Below, piece after piece: positions 52,560 through 62,371 of a stretch of 64,000 bases of DNA. The position numbers and the translations under genes are program-made. Every line of letters starts with the position of its first letter. Within the stretch, counting starts at the first letter, position 1. The DNA is from Streptomyces lunaelactis. GTDB lineage: Bacteria > Actinomycetota > Actinomycetes > Streptomycetales > Streptomycetaceae. The stretch lies in contig NZ_CP026304.1 of NCBI RefSeq assembly GCF_003054555.1, positions 2,728,001 through 2,792,000 on the forward strand, in the 5' to 3' direction. The notes beneath the pieces were generated by a model, which worked only from the letters and a program-made list of their open reading frames with translations, was not told the origin of the DNA and searched no databases.

Positions 52560-53768
52560 ATGGCAACTCAGATCGTGGTGATCGGCGGCGGAACGGCAGG
52601 CACCCGCCTCGCGCGCCGGCTCGCCGCGAGCGACGCCGCCCCCGGCCTCGGCACCGGCACCGGCACCGGCACCGGCGTCACCGTCACCGTCATCGGCGAG
52701 GAACCCCACACCCCCTACAACCGCGTCCTCCTCGCCGAAGTCCTCGCCGGCCGCTACGGCCCCGACGTCATCGCCCTCCCCACCACCCCCGTGCGCCGCG
52801 GCGTGCGCGTGGTCCGTATCGACCGCGCCGACCAGGTCGTGCAGTGCGACGACGGAAGCGTGGTGCCCTACGACCGCCTGGTGCTGGCGACCGGCTCCAA
52901 CCCGGTCCTCCCGCCCCTGCGCGGGCTCGGCCGTGAGCTCCCCGACGGCGTTCACCCCTTCCGCACGATGGACGACTGCCTCGCGCTCGCCGCCGCCGTG
53001 CGCGAGGGCACCCGCGCCGTCGTCATCGGCGGCGGGCTGCTGGGCGTCTCGGCGGCCCGCGCGCTCGCCGAGCGCGGCGCGCACGTCGTACTGGCCCACC
53101 AGGGCGAGTACCTCATGGAGCGCCAACTCGACCCCGCCGCAGCTGAGTTGCTGCGCCACCACATCGAGTCGCTCGGCGTGGAGGTGCACACGGAGTGCCG
53201 CGTTCGCGGCCTGCGCGGTACGTCCGTCGAGCTCGCCGACGGCTATGTCCTCGACTCCGAGCTCGTCGTCCTCGCCTGCGGGGTACGCCCCCGGGTCGGC
53301 CTCGCACAGGCCGCCGGACTCGATGTCCGCCACGGCATCGTCGTCGACGACGAGCTGCGCACCTCGGACCCGTACATCCACGCCATCGGCGACTGCGCCG
53401 AGCACGACGGCCGGGTCTACGGCCTGGCGGGTCCCGCGCTCGAACAGGCCGATGTCCTCGCGTCCGTACTCACCGCGACGCCGGCCCGCTACACCGGCAC
53501 CCGCGCGCTGACCCGGCTGACGCTCGCCGGGCACGGCCCCCTCGACCTGGCCGCGTTCGGCGAGACCACCCCGCTGCCCGGCGACGACGTCGTCCGGCTC
53601 GCCGACGCCACCCGTGGCGCGTACCGCAAGGTCGTCGTCCGCGGGGACCGGCTCGTCGGCGGAATCCTGCTCGGCGAACTCGGGGCCGTCGGCGAACTGG
53701 CCCGTACCTGGGAAGGCGACGAGCCGCTCCCCTCAACCCCGTTGCTGCACCTGCTTGGAGGCTCCTGA
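52560..53768 (+). CDS. FAD/NAD(P)H-dependent oxidoreductase of the nitrite operon
   Basis: 402 residues, nitrite-reductase/NasB-type flavoprotein. FAD motif VVIGGGTAGTRLARRL at the N-terminus, NAD(P) motif AVVIGGGLLGVSAARAL near residue 158, FAD motif YIHAIGDCAE near residue 275. Between the first strands is a GTGTGTGTG run encoded by repeated GGCACC, a length-variable microsatellite. It lies 1 base before nirB and shares its promoter. I infer it supplies electrons to nitrate or nitrite reductase. Confidence 0.82.
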   Translation: MATQIVVIGGGTAGTRLARRLAASDAAPGLGTGTGTGTGVTVTVIGEEPHTPYNRVLLAEVLAGRYGPDVIALPTTPVRRGVRVVRIDRADQVVQCDDGSVVPYDRLVLATGSNPVLPPLRGLGRELPDGVHPFRTMDDCLALAAAVREGTRAVVIGGGLLGVSAARALAERGAHVVLAHQGEYLMERQLDPAAAELLRHHIESLGVEVHTECRVRGLRGTSVELADGYVLDSELVVLACGVRPRVGLAQAAGLDVRHGIVVDDELRTSDPYIHAIGDCAEHDGRVYGLAGPALEQADVLASVLTATPARYTGTRALTRLTLAGHGPLDLAAFGETTPLPGDDVVRLADATRGAYRKVVVRGDRLVGGILLGELGAVGELARTWEGDEPLPSTPLLHLLGGS

Positions 53769-53769
53769 G

Positions 53770-56301
53770 ATGTCGACGATGTCCACGATTTCCACCCCCA
53801 CGATCGTGGTCGTGGGCCACGGGATGGTCGGCCAGCGGTTCCTGGAGGCCCTCGCGGAGCGCGGCCTGACCGGGCGGGCGAGGATCGTCGTCCTGTGCGA
53901 GGAGCCACGTGCCGCGTACGACCGGGTCCGGCTGACCTCGTACTTCTCCGGCCGGACCCCGGACGAACTCTCCCTCGTCGAGGGCGACTTCATCCAGCGC
54001 CACGGCATCGAGCTGCATCTCGACGACCCGGCCGAGACCATCGACAGGGCCACGCGCACGGTCACCTCGCGCACCGGGCTGAGCTTCACGTACGACACCC
54101 TGGTGCTGGCCACCGGCTCGTACCCCTTCGTGCCGCCCGTGCCCGGCAAGGACGCCGAGGGCTGTTTCGTCTACCGAACGATCGAGGATCTGCTGGCGAT
54201 CGAGGAGTACGCGAAGACGGCCCGTACGGGCGCGGTCGTCGGCGGCGGGCTGCTCGGCCTGGAGGCGGCGGGCGCGCTCAAGGGTCTTGGACTCGAGACG
54301 CACATCGTGGAGTTCGCGCCCCGGCTGATGCCGGTGCAGGTGGACGACGGCGGCGGCGCGGCGCTGCTGCGCACCATCGAGCGCATGGGCCTGAGCGTCC
54401 ACACGGGCACCGGCACCCAGGAGGTCACGGTCGACGACAAGGGGGCCGTCAACGGCATGGCCCTGTCGGACGGTTCGGTCCTCGCCACCGATCTTGTCGT
54501 CTTCTCGGCGGGGGTACGGCCCCGGGACCAGCTGGCCCGCGCGAGCGGCCTGGAGGTCGGCGCGCGCGGCGGCATCGTGGTCGACGAGCAGTGCCGTACG
54601 TCGGACCCGTCGGTGTTCGCGATCGGCGAGTGCGCTCTGGCGGCGGACGGCCGGGTGTACGGGCTGGTGGCGCCCGGCTACGAGATGGCCGAGACGGCGG
54701 CCGCGGCACTGGACGACTCGCTGGAGGGCGAGGTGAAGGCCTTCACCGGTGCCGACATGTCGACGAAGCTGAAGCTGCTCGGCGTGGACGTGGCCTCGTT
54801 CGGTGACGCGCACGGCACGGCCGAGGGCTGTCTGGACGTCGTGTACTCGGACTCCCGCTCCGGCGTCTACAAAAAGCTGGTGGTGGACCCGCAGGGCACG
54901 CTGCTGGGCGGCGTCCTGGTCGGCGACGCCGATGCGTACGGCATGCTGCGCCCGCTCACAGGCTCCGTACCGCCCGTCTCCCCCGAGCAGCTGGTGCTGC
55001 CGGCCGGAACGGGCGCGCCCGCCGCGCTCGGCCCGTCCGCGCTGCCGGACCACGCGGTGATCTGCAACTGCCACAACGTGACCAAGGCCGCGATCACCGC
55101 CTGCGCCACCCTCCCCGAGGTGAAGAAGTGCACCAGGGCGGGGACGGGCTGCGGCAGCTGCGTCAAGGTCATCGGCCAGCTGCTGCCGCAGTCCGGGGAC
55201 AAGGGCCTGTGCGGCTGCTTCCCGTACACCCGGAGCGAGTTGTACGAGATCGTCCGCACCCTGCGCATCACCTCGTACGCCGCTCTGCTCGACAGCCACG
55301 GCCGCGAGGAGGCGCGCGGCGGCGACGGCTGCGAGATCTGCAAGCCGACGGTCGGCTCGATCCTGGCGTCTCTCGCCGGTGGCTACATCCTCGACGGCGA
55401 GCAGGCGGCGCTGCAGGACACCAACGATCACTTCCTGGCGAACCTGCAGCGCAACGGCTCGTACTCGATCGTGCCGCGCATACCGGGCGGTGAGATCACT
55501 CCGGAGAAGCTGATCGTGATCGGCGAGGTGGCGCGCGACTTCGGGCTCTACACCAAGATCACGGGTGGCCAGCGGATCGACCTCTTCGGCGCCCGGGTGG
55601 ACCAGCTTCCCAGCATCTGGGGACGGTTGGTGGACGCGGGCTTCGAGTCGGGGCACGCGTACGGAAAGGCGCTGCGCACGGTCAAGTCCTGTGTGGGGCA
55701 GACCTGGTGCCGCTACGGCGTACAGGACTCGGTCCGGATGGCCATCGACCTTGAGCTGCGCTACCGCGGCCTGCGGGCCCCGCACAAGCTGAAGTCGGCG
55801 GTCTCGGGGTGCGCGCGGGAGTGCGCGGAGGCGCAGTCCAAGGACTTTGGAGTGATCGCCACGGCCGGCGGCTGGAACCTGTACGTGGGCGGCAACGGCG
55901 GCGCGACGCCGCGGCACGCGGATCTGCTGGCCCAGGATCTCTCCGACGCCGAACTGATCCGGTTGATCGACCGGTTCCTGATGTTCTACATCCGCACGGC
56001 GGACCGCCTGGAGCGCACGTCGACGTGGCTCGAGCGGCTGGAGGGCGGTCTGGATCACCTGCGGGACGTCGTGGTCCATGACTCGCTGGGGCTGTGCGCG
56101 GAGCTGGAGTCGCTGATGGCGGAGCATGTGACCGGCTATCGCGACGAGTGGGCCGAAACCCTGAACGACCCGGACCGGCTGCTCCGCTTCGTCTCCTTCG
56201 TGAACGCGCCGGAGACTCCTGACCCGTCGGTGCGGTTCGTGCCCGAGCGCGGGCAGATCAAGCCCGAACTTCCCGTCCTGACCCTGGGGGCAACCCGATG
56301 A
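53770..56301 (+). CDS. nirB: Assimilatory nitrite reductase large subunit NirB
   Basis: 843 residues, reduces nitrite to ammonium with NADH. N-terminal FAD domain (VVVGHGMVGQRFLEAL), NADH motif (GAVVGGGLLGLEAAGAL), central BFD-like [2Fe-2S] domain (CNCHNVTKAAI, then GTGCGSC), ferredoxin-like half domain, then the siroheme/[4Fe-4S] region (KSCVGQTWCRYG and KSAVSGCARECAEAQSKDFG). All four cluster cysteines are present. ATG 53770 directly follows the previous stop. The sirohydrochlorin chelatase-like gene at 43224 can supply siroheme. Confidence 0.95.
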   Translation: MSTMSTISTPTIVVVGHGMVGQRFLEALAERGLTGRARIVVLCEEPRAAYDRVRLTSYFSGRTPDELSLVEGDFIQRHGIELHLDDPAETIDRATRTVTSRTGLSFTYDTLVLATGSYPFVPPVPGKDAEGCFVYRTIEDLLAIEEYAKTARTGAVVGGGLLGLEAAGALKGLGLETHIVEFAPRLMPVQVDDGGGAALLRTIERMGLSVHTGTGTQEVTVDDKGAVNGMALSDGSVLATDLVVFSAGVRPRDQLARASGLEVGARGGIVVDEQCRTSDPSVFAIGECALAADGRVYGLVAPGYEMAETAAAALDDSLEGEVKAFTGADMSTKLKLLGVDVASFGDAHGTAEGCLDVVYSDSRSGVYKKLVVDPQGTLLGGVLVGDADAYGMLRPLTGSVPPVSPEQLVLPAGTGAPAALGPSALPDHAVICNCHNVTKAAITACATLPEVKKCTRAGTGCGSCVKVIGQLLPQSGDKGLCGCFPYTRSELYEIVRTLRITSYAALLDSHGREEARGGDGCEICKPTVGSILASLAGGYILDGEQAALQDTNDHFLANLQRNGSYSIVPRIPGGEITPEKLIVIGEVARDFGLYTKITGGQRIDLFGARVDQLPSIWGRLVDAGFESGHAYGKALRTVKSCVGQTWCRYGVQDSVRMAIDLELRYRGLRAPHKLKSAVSGCARECAEAQSKDFGVIATAGGWNLYVGGNGGATPRHADLLAQDLSDAELIRLIDRFLMFYIRTADRLERTSTWLERLEGGLDHLRDVVVHDSLGLCAELESLMAEHVTGYRDEWAETLNDPDRLLRFVSFVNAPETPDPSVRFVPERGQIKPELPVLTLGATR

Positions 56302-56621
56302 GCAAGGTCCAACTCCGCCTGGAAGACGTCTGGTTCACCGTCTGCGAGGCGGCCCGGCTGACTCCGGGGAGGGGCGTCGCGGCGCTGCTCCCTGACGGGC
56401 GGCAGGCCGCGGTCTTCGCCGACCGCGCGGGGCGTACGTACGCGATCGACAACCGCGACCCGTTCACGGGCGCGTATGTCCTCTCGCGCGGACTGATCGG
56501 CTCGGCACCGGACGGACGGCCGTATGTCGCGTCCCCTCTGCTCAAGCAGCGCTTCGATCTGGAGACGGGCCTCTGCCTGGACGACGAGTCGGTTTCGGTG
56601 GCGACCTACTCCACGAAATGA
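56298..56621 (+). CDS. nirD: Nitrite reductase small subunit NirD
   Basis: 107 residues, Rieske-like fold. In the full Rieske family the cluster is bound by CxH and CxxH; here those positions are not conserved (FADRAGRTYAIDNRDP and YVLSRGLIG), as is usual for NirD, which lacks an iron-sulphur cluster. It starts in an ATGA overlap with nirB and ends the operon before a strong hairpin. Confidence 0.9.
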   Translation: MSKVQLRLEDVWFTVCEAARLTPGRGVAALLPDGRQAAVFADRAGRTYAIDNRDPFTGAYVLSRGLIGSAPDGRPYVASPLLKQRFDLETGLCLDDESVSVATYSTK

Positions 56622-56643
56622 CAGCGGCTCCCCGGCCTGACAC

Positions 56644-56672
56644 GTGAGGGCCTCACGTCCGGAGGCCCTCAC
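56644..56672. terminator. Bidirectional hairpin between nirD and the membrane-protein gene
   Basis: GTGAGGGCCTC (56644-56654) pairs perfectly with GAGGCCCTCAC (56662-56672) around 7 bases, 22 bases after the nirD stop and between convergent genes. Confidence 0.7.
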
Positions 56673-56771
56673 GGCTGTTGGCGTGCGGGCCTCCGGCCTG
56701 GGCCGTGTCCATCCACGTGATGTCGAGGCGGCTTGACGAGACACGGGGGCCAGGCGCCTTGGCGAGCGCCG

Positions 56772-57371
56772 TCACCCCAGGCCGGACGCCTTGAACACGG
56801 CCCGCGCCTCGTCCCCCTCGATACGGTCCGCCAGACCCTCCAGCACAGCCGCCCCGGCCCGCAGCAGCCCGCGCTCGCGGGCCCGGCGCGCGCCCGTGTC
56901 CAGCTCGTGCCAGAGCATCGGACTGCCCGCGAGGACCTTGGGGTCGAGCTCGACGCGGTTGCCCAGCGCGTCCCGCAGCACGATCCGCTGAGCCACGCCG
57001 CCGCGGCGGCTCACATGGGTGAGCAGATCGGTGCTGACGCGGCGCTCGCCCAGCAGTCCGCGTACCGCGAGCCAGTGGTGGCCCGCGGTCACCCGGGGCG
57101 GGAAGAGGACCGCGAAGAGCACCAGCGCGAGCCCGCTCCACATCCCGGACCGCAGGGCGTCCAGCGTGCCGCCGGCGAAGTCGACGAGGTGCAGCAGTAC
57201 GAACAGGCTCGCGGCGCAGAAGAGCGCGGCCCGCAGATCCGCGGCCCAGCGCTGGTCCCCCTGCGGCTCGCGGCGGGGCCGGGGCCGTCTCCGTAGCATC
57301 TCGGCGGTCGGTCCCTCGGGCACCGCATCGTCACCGCCCTGCGCTGCGTCGGGTGTGCTGTCGCGTCCCAT
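56772..57371 (-). CDS. Two-helix membrane protein of unknown function
   Basis: 199 residues from ATG 57371. A charged N-terminus (RRRPRPRREPQGDQR) precedes two transmembrane helices (about residues 45-64 and 73-92). A cytoplasmic domain follows with HHWLAVRGLLGERRVSTDLL and LDPKVLAGSPMLWHELDTGA, a PH-like pattern common in Streptomyces. No enzymatic motif. It is convergent to the nir operon and divergent from the permease. Confidence 0.65.
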   Translation of the reverse strand: MGRDSTPDAAQGGDDAVPEGPTAEMLRRRPRPRREPQGDQRWAADLRAALFCAASLFVLLHLVDFAGGTLDALRSGMWSGLALVLFAVLFPPRVTAGHHWLAVRGLLGERRVSTDLLTHVSRRGGVAQRIVLRDALGNRVELDPKVLAGSPMLWHELDTGARRARERGLLRAGAAVLEGLADRIEGDEARAVFKASGLG

Positions 57372-57587
57372 GGCCGCGACGCTAGCCGGAGCCCGGGCGC
57401 GCGTGCCCACCGTTGACGGTGCGCTGATGGCGTTCCCCGGATCCTTGACGGCGTCCTGATGGTCACGCCGGGCGTCAACATCGCGTGAAGAGGGCCGGTG
57501 CGCGCGCCAAGGACGCGACAAGAGCGCGCGCGCCGCCAAAAACGCGCCCTCACGCTGGGGATTCCACTACCCGGAGGTGCCAGCACG

Positions 57588-59475
57588 ATGACCGTTCTCT
57601 CCACGCCTCCCGGCGCGCCCCAAGAGGGGGCCGCGCCGGCGGCCCCGCCGCTCCCGCCGCCGAAGGTGCTCGCGGGCGACCGGCACCGGCTCACCGCCCT
57701 CCAGGGCCTGGCCGCCCTCTCCCTCGACGCGATGGCATCGGTGGCATACGGCCCCGAGGCCATCGTTCTCGTACTGGCCACCGCCGGCGGCGTCGGGCTC
57801 GGCTTCACGCTGCCCGTCACCCTCGCCATCGCCGGCCTGCTCGCGGTGCTCGTCGCCTCGTACCGGCAGGTCATCGCCGCCTTCCCGAACGGCGGCGGTT
57901 CCTACGCCGTCGCCAAGACGCATCTGGGCCGCCGCACCGCCCTGGTCGCCGCGGCCTCGCTGGTCCTCGACTACGTACTGAACGTCGCGGTCTCCGTCAC
58001 CGCCGGCGTCGCCGCCCTCACCTCCGCCTTCCCCGCCCTCTACGAGGACCGGCTCATCCTCTGCCTCGGCGTCCTGGTGCTGGTCACGGCCGTCAATCTG
58101 CGCGGCATCGTGGACTCGGCGAAGGCCTTCATCGTCCCGACCGCGATCTTCGTCGGCTCGATCCTGACGATGATCGTCGTCGGTCTGTTCCGTGACGCAC
58201 CCGCGTCCACCGAGGCGGCCCGCGGGCCACGCCTCCGTACTGACCGAGAACGCCACGACGGTGGGCGCGCTGCTCCTGCTGAAGGCCTTCGCCTCCGGCT
58301 GCTCGGCCCTGACCGGCGTCGAGGCCGTCGCCAACGCCGTCCCGTCCTTCCGCGCCCCGGCCGCCAAGCGGGCCCAGCGCACCGAGGTCGCCCTCGGCGG
58401 TCTGCTCGGCGTCATGCTGATCGGGCTGGCCGTCCTCATCGGCCGCTTCCACCTCCAGCCGGTCGAGGGCGTCACCGTCCTCGCGCAGCTCGCCGACGCC
58501 TCGCTCGGCCACAACTGGGCCTTCTACGTCGTGCAGTTCGCGACCGTCGTCCTGCTGGCGCTGGCCGCGAACACCTCCTTCGGCGGGCTGCCGGTGCTGA
58601 TGTCGCTGCTCGCCCGCGACAACTACCTGCCGCATGTCTTCGGCCTCAAGGCCGACCGTGAGGTTCACCGGCACGGCGTGCTGACGCTCGCCGCCATCGC
58701 CGCGCTGCTGCTGGTCTTCTCCGGCGGCGACACCAACACCCTGGTACCGCTCTTCGCGATCGGCGTCTTCGTCGGCTTCACCATCTGCCAGACCGGCATG
58801 GTGATCCACTGGCGCGCGGATCGGTCCCAGGGATGGCGGTGGAAGGCCGCACTCAACGGCTTCGGAGCCGTACTCACCTGCGTCTCCGCGGTCGTCGTCA
58901 CCGCCACCAAGTTCACCGAGGGCGCCTGGCTGATCGTGATCGCGCTGCCCGCCCTGGTGCTGCTCTTCGAGCGGATCCACCGGGAGTACGGGAGGATCGG
59001 TGAGCGTCTCGGCCTCGGCAAGGTCCCCGAGGCCCCGCACCGCGAGCGCTCCCTCGTCATCGTCCCCGTGTCGAATCTGTCCCGGCTGACCTGCGAGGCG
59101 GTGAACGCGGCCGTGTCCCTGGGCGACGAGGTGCGCGCCGTGACGGTCACGCACCCGGACGAGGAGGACCGCGAGGCGCTGGCCGCGCTGCGCCGCGACT
59201 GGGAGCTGTGGAACCCGGGCGTGGAGCTGGTGGAGCTGTCCTCCGAGCACCGCACGGTCGGGCGGCCCGTCTCGGAGTACGTACGCAAGGTGTACAAGTA
59301 CCACCCGGGCACCCGGGTCACGGTGCTGATACCCGAGGTGGAGCCGGACCGGCTGTGGCAGCGACTGCTGCAGAACCAGCGCGGCGCGGTCCTGGCGCAC
59401 GCGGTACGGCGCGACACGGACGCGGTGATCTGCCGCCTCCGCTTCCGCCTCGGGGAGCCCGGGAGCCGCTCCTAA
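57588..59475 (+). CDS. APC-superfamily permease, interrupted by one apparent frameshift
   Basis: One gene of about 629 residues in two frames. The first frame from ATG 57588 (GGAGGTG upstream) gives helices 1-5 (LQGLAALSLDAMASVAYGPE, then VLDYVLNVAVSVTAGVAAL). Near 58205-58235 the sense switches to another frame, reading HASVLTENATTVGALLLLKA, and continues through the remaining helices and a cytoplasmic C-terminal domain (SLVIVPVSNLSRLT) to 59475. Length is off by one base. Family members import amino acids or K+. The lesion lies in a GC-rich loop and may be a sequencing error. Confidence 0.82.
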
Positions 59476-59512
59476 GTCCGGCGATACAATTCAGGGGATG
59501 CTCGAACTCCCC

Positions 59513-59565
59513 GTCACCTGGTAACGGTCACACCTGGGCGAGTGGACCGCTGTATGTCACCTCTT
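59513..59565 (+). promoter_or_regulatory. Possible PHO-box-like repeats upstream of the PhoX-like gene
   Basis: GTCACCTG at 59513, GTCACACCTG at 59527 and GTCACCTC at 59556 are direct repeats resembling the 11-base GTTCACC units bound by PhoP. A TTGACG at 59567 could be a -35. Spacing is irregular, so this is tentative. Confidence 0.3.
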
Positions 59566-59666
59566 GTTGACGTACAGTCAATTCGGCACTCCTAGGTTCC
59601 GGTAGCGCGCGACCCCGCGGCGCCGGCCGGTGCGGCGGGGTGGTCACCACCACCCTGGAGTGACAA

Positions 59667-60824
59667 GTGGAACGTCGCAGCTTCCTGCGCGGAGCGGTCA
59701 TCGGCACTTCCGTCGCCGCCTTCGGCGGCACCCTGATGCGCGGTGCCGCATACGCGGCCCCCGCCCAGAACGGCCCCAGCCCGTACGGCCCGCTGGGCGC
59801 CGCCGACGCCAACGGCATCCAGCTGCCGAGCGGGTTCACCAGCCGGGTGATCGCCCGCTCCGGGCAGACCGTCTCCGGCACTTCCTACGCCTGGCACAAC
59901 GCCCCTGACGGCGGCGCCTGCTTCGCCGACGGCAGCGGCTGGATCTATGTCTCCAACTCAGAGATCAACCCCGGCGGCGGCGCCAGCGCCGTGAAGTTCA
60001 ACTCCTCCGGCACCATCACCAGCGCGTACCGGATCCTCTCCAACACCCGGCAGAACTGTGCCGGCGGCGCCACCCCGTGGAACACCTGGCTGTCCTGCGA
60101 GGAGGTCTCCCTCGGCTACGTCTACGAGACCAACCCGTGGGGTGGCACCAGCACCCGCAGAGACGCCATGGGCAAGTTCAAGCACGAGGCTGCCGCCGCC
60201 GACCCGGTACGCCACGTGATCTACCTGACCGAGGACGAGAGCAACGGCTGCTTCTACCGGTTCATCCCGACCACATGGGGCAATCTCTCCTCCGGCACCC
60301 TCCAGGTGCTCGTCGCCGGCTCCGGCACCTCCGGCTCCTTCACCTGGCAGAACGTGCCCGACCCGGACGGCTCGCCGACCGCGACTCGCAACCAGGTCTC
60401 CGGCGCCAAGCACTTCAACGGCGGCGAGGGCTGTCACTACGCAGGCGACACCGTCTGGTTCACCACCAAGGGCGACAACCGCGTCTGGCAGGTCAACCTG
60501 CTGAACAGCACCTACGAGCTGGCCTACGACGACAACCTGGTCAACCCCGGTCCCGCCCCACTGACCGGCGTCGACAACATCACCGGCTCCTCCTCCGGCG
60601 ATCTCTTCGTCGCAGAGGACGGCGGAAACCTGGAGATCTGCATCATCACGCCGAACGACATCGTCGCAGTGTTCCTGCGGGTCACGGGCCAGTCCTCGTC
60701 CGAGATCACCGGACCGGCGTTCTCGCCCGACGGCCAGCGGCTGTACTTCTCCAGCCAGCGCGGTACGAGCGGCTCCTCGTCGGGCGGTATCACCTACGAG
60801 GTGACGGGACCGTTCCGGGCGTAG
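59667..60824 (+). CDS. Tat-exported PhoX/DUF839-like protein
   Basis: 385 residues from GTG 59667. Tat signal with ERRSFLRGAVIG and an AYA-A cleavage site near residue 30. The mature part is a DUF839/PhoX-type beta-propeller (PWNTWLSCEEV, then DAMGKFKHEAAAADPVRHVI, then YLTEDESNGCFYRFIP, then GEGCHYAGDTVWFTTKGDN). PhoX enzymes are Ca/Fe-dependent alkaline phosphatases; this protein is shorter than PhoX (about 650 residues), so activity is uncertain. The 3' end overlaps the convergent regulator gene by 31 bases. Confidence 0.82.
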   Translation: MERRSFLRGAVIGTSVAAFGGTLMRGAAYAAPAQNGPSPYGPLGAADANGIQLPSGFTSRVIARSGQTVSGTSYAWHNAPDGGACFADGSGWIYVSNSEINPGGGASAVKFNSSGTITSAYRILSNTRQNCAGGATPWNTWLSCEEVSLGYVYETNPWGGTSTRRDAMGKFKHEAAAADPVRHVIYLTEDESNGCFYRFIPTTWGNLSSGTLQVLVAGSGTSGSFTWQNVPDPDGSPTATRNQVSGAKHFNGGEGCHYAGDTVWFTTKGDNRVWQVNLLNSTYELAYDDNLVNPGPAPLTGVDNITGSSSGDLFVAEDGGNLEICIITPNDIVAVFLRVTGQSSSEITGPAFSPDGQRLYFSSQRGTSGSSSGGITYEVTGPFRA

Positions 60825-61813
60825 CCCGCGGCCTCCGCCGTGGCGCCGCCCCGCAGCAGGGCGGCGCCCAGCGGAGTGAGCGTGTGCAGGACCGCGTTGC
60901 CGTGGCGCAGTGTCACCACCAGGCCCGCCTCGCGCAGTACGGCCGCGTGCTGGCTTGCGGAGGCGAGTGACACCCCTGCCCTGCGGGCGAGTTCACTGGT
61001 CGTACAGCCGAAGCGGATGGCCTGCAGGACGGCCGAGCGGGTGTGGCCGACGAGCTTGCCCAGCGAAGGGCCGCCGGCCTCGCCGAAAGCGGGGCCGGCG
61101 CTGTGCGCGGCCGGATAGACGAGTACCGGCGGGAGCGCGGCGTCGCGGTATACCACCGGTTTGCCGCGGCAGAAGAACGACGGCTGCAGCAGCAAACCCC
61201 GCCCGCCCAGGTGCAGTTCGCGCTCGACGGGATAGTCGGCCTCCAGGACCGGCGGCCGCCAGCGCAGCACCGGCGGCAGCGAGGCGAGCAGTTCGTCCGC
61301 GCCGCCGTCGAGCAGCGCGCGGCCGCGTACGGCACGCTCCGCCTCGATCCTGGCCTGGACGTGCGGCCAGTACGGCTCCACGGCGGCCCGGTGGTAGCTG
61401 CGCAGCGCCCCGATGAGGCGGGCCAGCGGCTCGGCCCCGCCCTCGGCGAGCGCGGCGAGCCTGCCGGGCAGCACGGGCACGGAGGCACGGTCGGAGGCGG
61501 CCAGGGCCAGTTCGGTGTGCAGACGGCCGGGCGGCGTGGCACGCAGCGCCTCCAGTCCCGCGTCCATCCCCGAGCGGCCTTCAGGAGGTGTCAGAAAGTC
61601 CGGGAAATAGCCCCGCGGCGGAACCAGTGCGGCAAGCAGACGTGTTTCACCATTCAACCGGGCGCGGGTTTCCGAGCGCCATTCCCCGAAGACCTGTGCA
61701 CCGCGCCGATCCCGCAATCGGTGAAAGCTGAGAATGGTTTCCCACAGAACATCAGGTCTCACCGCCATCCGCACTCTTGCTAGGTCGTCCCCAGTGAAAT
61801 GGATACGCAGCAC
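60794..61813 (-). CDS. ArsR-family-type regulator with a large N-terminal domain
   Basis: 339 residues. The N-terminal 230 residues are a DUF5937-like domain (LRIHFTGDDLARVRMAV, then LWETILSFHRLRDRRGA). The C-terminal 80 residues form a winged helix with recognition region TTSELARRAGVSLASASQHAAVLREAGLV, matching ArsR-type wHTH. Metal-binding cysteines are lacking, so it probably senses a small organic ligand. Convergent and overlapping with the PhoX-like gene. Confidence 0.8.
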   Translation of the reverse strand: MLRIHFTGDDLARVRMAVRPDVLWETILSFHRLRDRRGAQVFGEWRSETRARLNGETRLLAALVPPRGYFPDFLTPPEGRSGMDAGLEALRATPPGRLHTELALAASDRASVPVLPGRLAALAEGGAEPLARLIGALRSYHRAAVEPYWPHVQARIEAERAVRGRALLDGGADELLASLPPVLRWRPPVLEADYPVERELHLGGRGLLLQPSFFCRGKPVVYRDAALPPVLVYPAAHSAGPAFGEAGGPSLGKLVGHTRSAVLQAIRFGCTTSELARRAGVSLASASQHAAVLREAGLVVTLRHGNAVLHTLTPLGAALLRGGATAEAAGYARNGPVTS

Positions 61814-62069
61814 CGAACCCCCACCTGCTCCACCTGTTGCATCCGCAATCGCCCCCGATCACTGAGTATGCATGCCATCACAGGACGTTACCACGGTGTT
61901 TCAGCCACAGTTGAAACGCCTCGCGAGGGGTGGGTGCTAACCGAAAGGCTGTACGACGTCGGGCAGGAAACCTTCTGTCTCCGATGGACGTGCGAAGACC
62001 GTGGGGGGCTTTGCACGTCCGGCGGCGGGTGACAGAAGGTGCGGCTCCCTGCCCGGCACGGGTAATGGG

Positions 62070-62103
62070 GCGCGGCCCGCGGATGGGGATCCGCGGGCCG
62101 CGC
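62070..62103. terminator. 15-bp perfect hairpin with GGGG loop
   Basis: GCGCGGCCCGCGGAT (62070-62084), loop GGGG, then ATCCGCGGGCCGCGC (62089-62103). It is very stable, with no T-run, and about 145 bases downstream of the first ppdK terminator. It could be a second terminator or a protein-binding palindrome. Confidence 0.5.
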
Positions 62104-62247
62104 TCCGCCCGTTTTCCGTACGACGCTCCGCCCCGTTCTTTGCGTGGCGATCGGCCTGTTCTTTGCGTGGCGAACGGCAGAAATTCGATTCCCGTGAAGG
62201 TCCGTAATTCAACAGGGAATCGGCCTTGCCGAAAAAGGCACACAGAA

Positions 62248-62279
62248 GGGGCGGGCGCCCCGCACAAGGCGCCCGCCCC
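62248..62279 (-). terminator. ppdK terminator
   Basis: GGGGCGGGCGCC (62248-62259) pairs perfectly with GGCGCCCGCCCC (62268-62279). On the minus strand it is followed after 12 bases by a CCTTTTTCGG tract. It lies about 90 bases past the ppdK stop. Confidence 0.75.
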
Positions 62280-62371
62280 TTCCCTTTCGGTGTTCCGGAG
62301 CCGCCACCGGGTCGGTGAGGGTGGGGTACCGACCGGGGCAGGCCCCGGACCCCGGCGACGGCTCCGGTGTC

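Larger units (their letters stand above)
61814..62371. other. Intergenic region between the ArsR-type gene and ppdK, with hairpins and repeats
   Basis: 560 bases, no supported gene. It holds a 15-bp perfect hairpin (62070-62103), two GTTCTTTGCGTGGCGA direct repeats (about 62135 and 62158), and the ppdK terminator (62248-62279). Confidence 0.5.
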
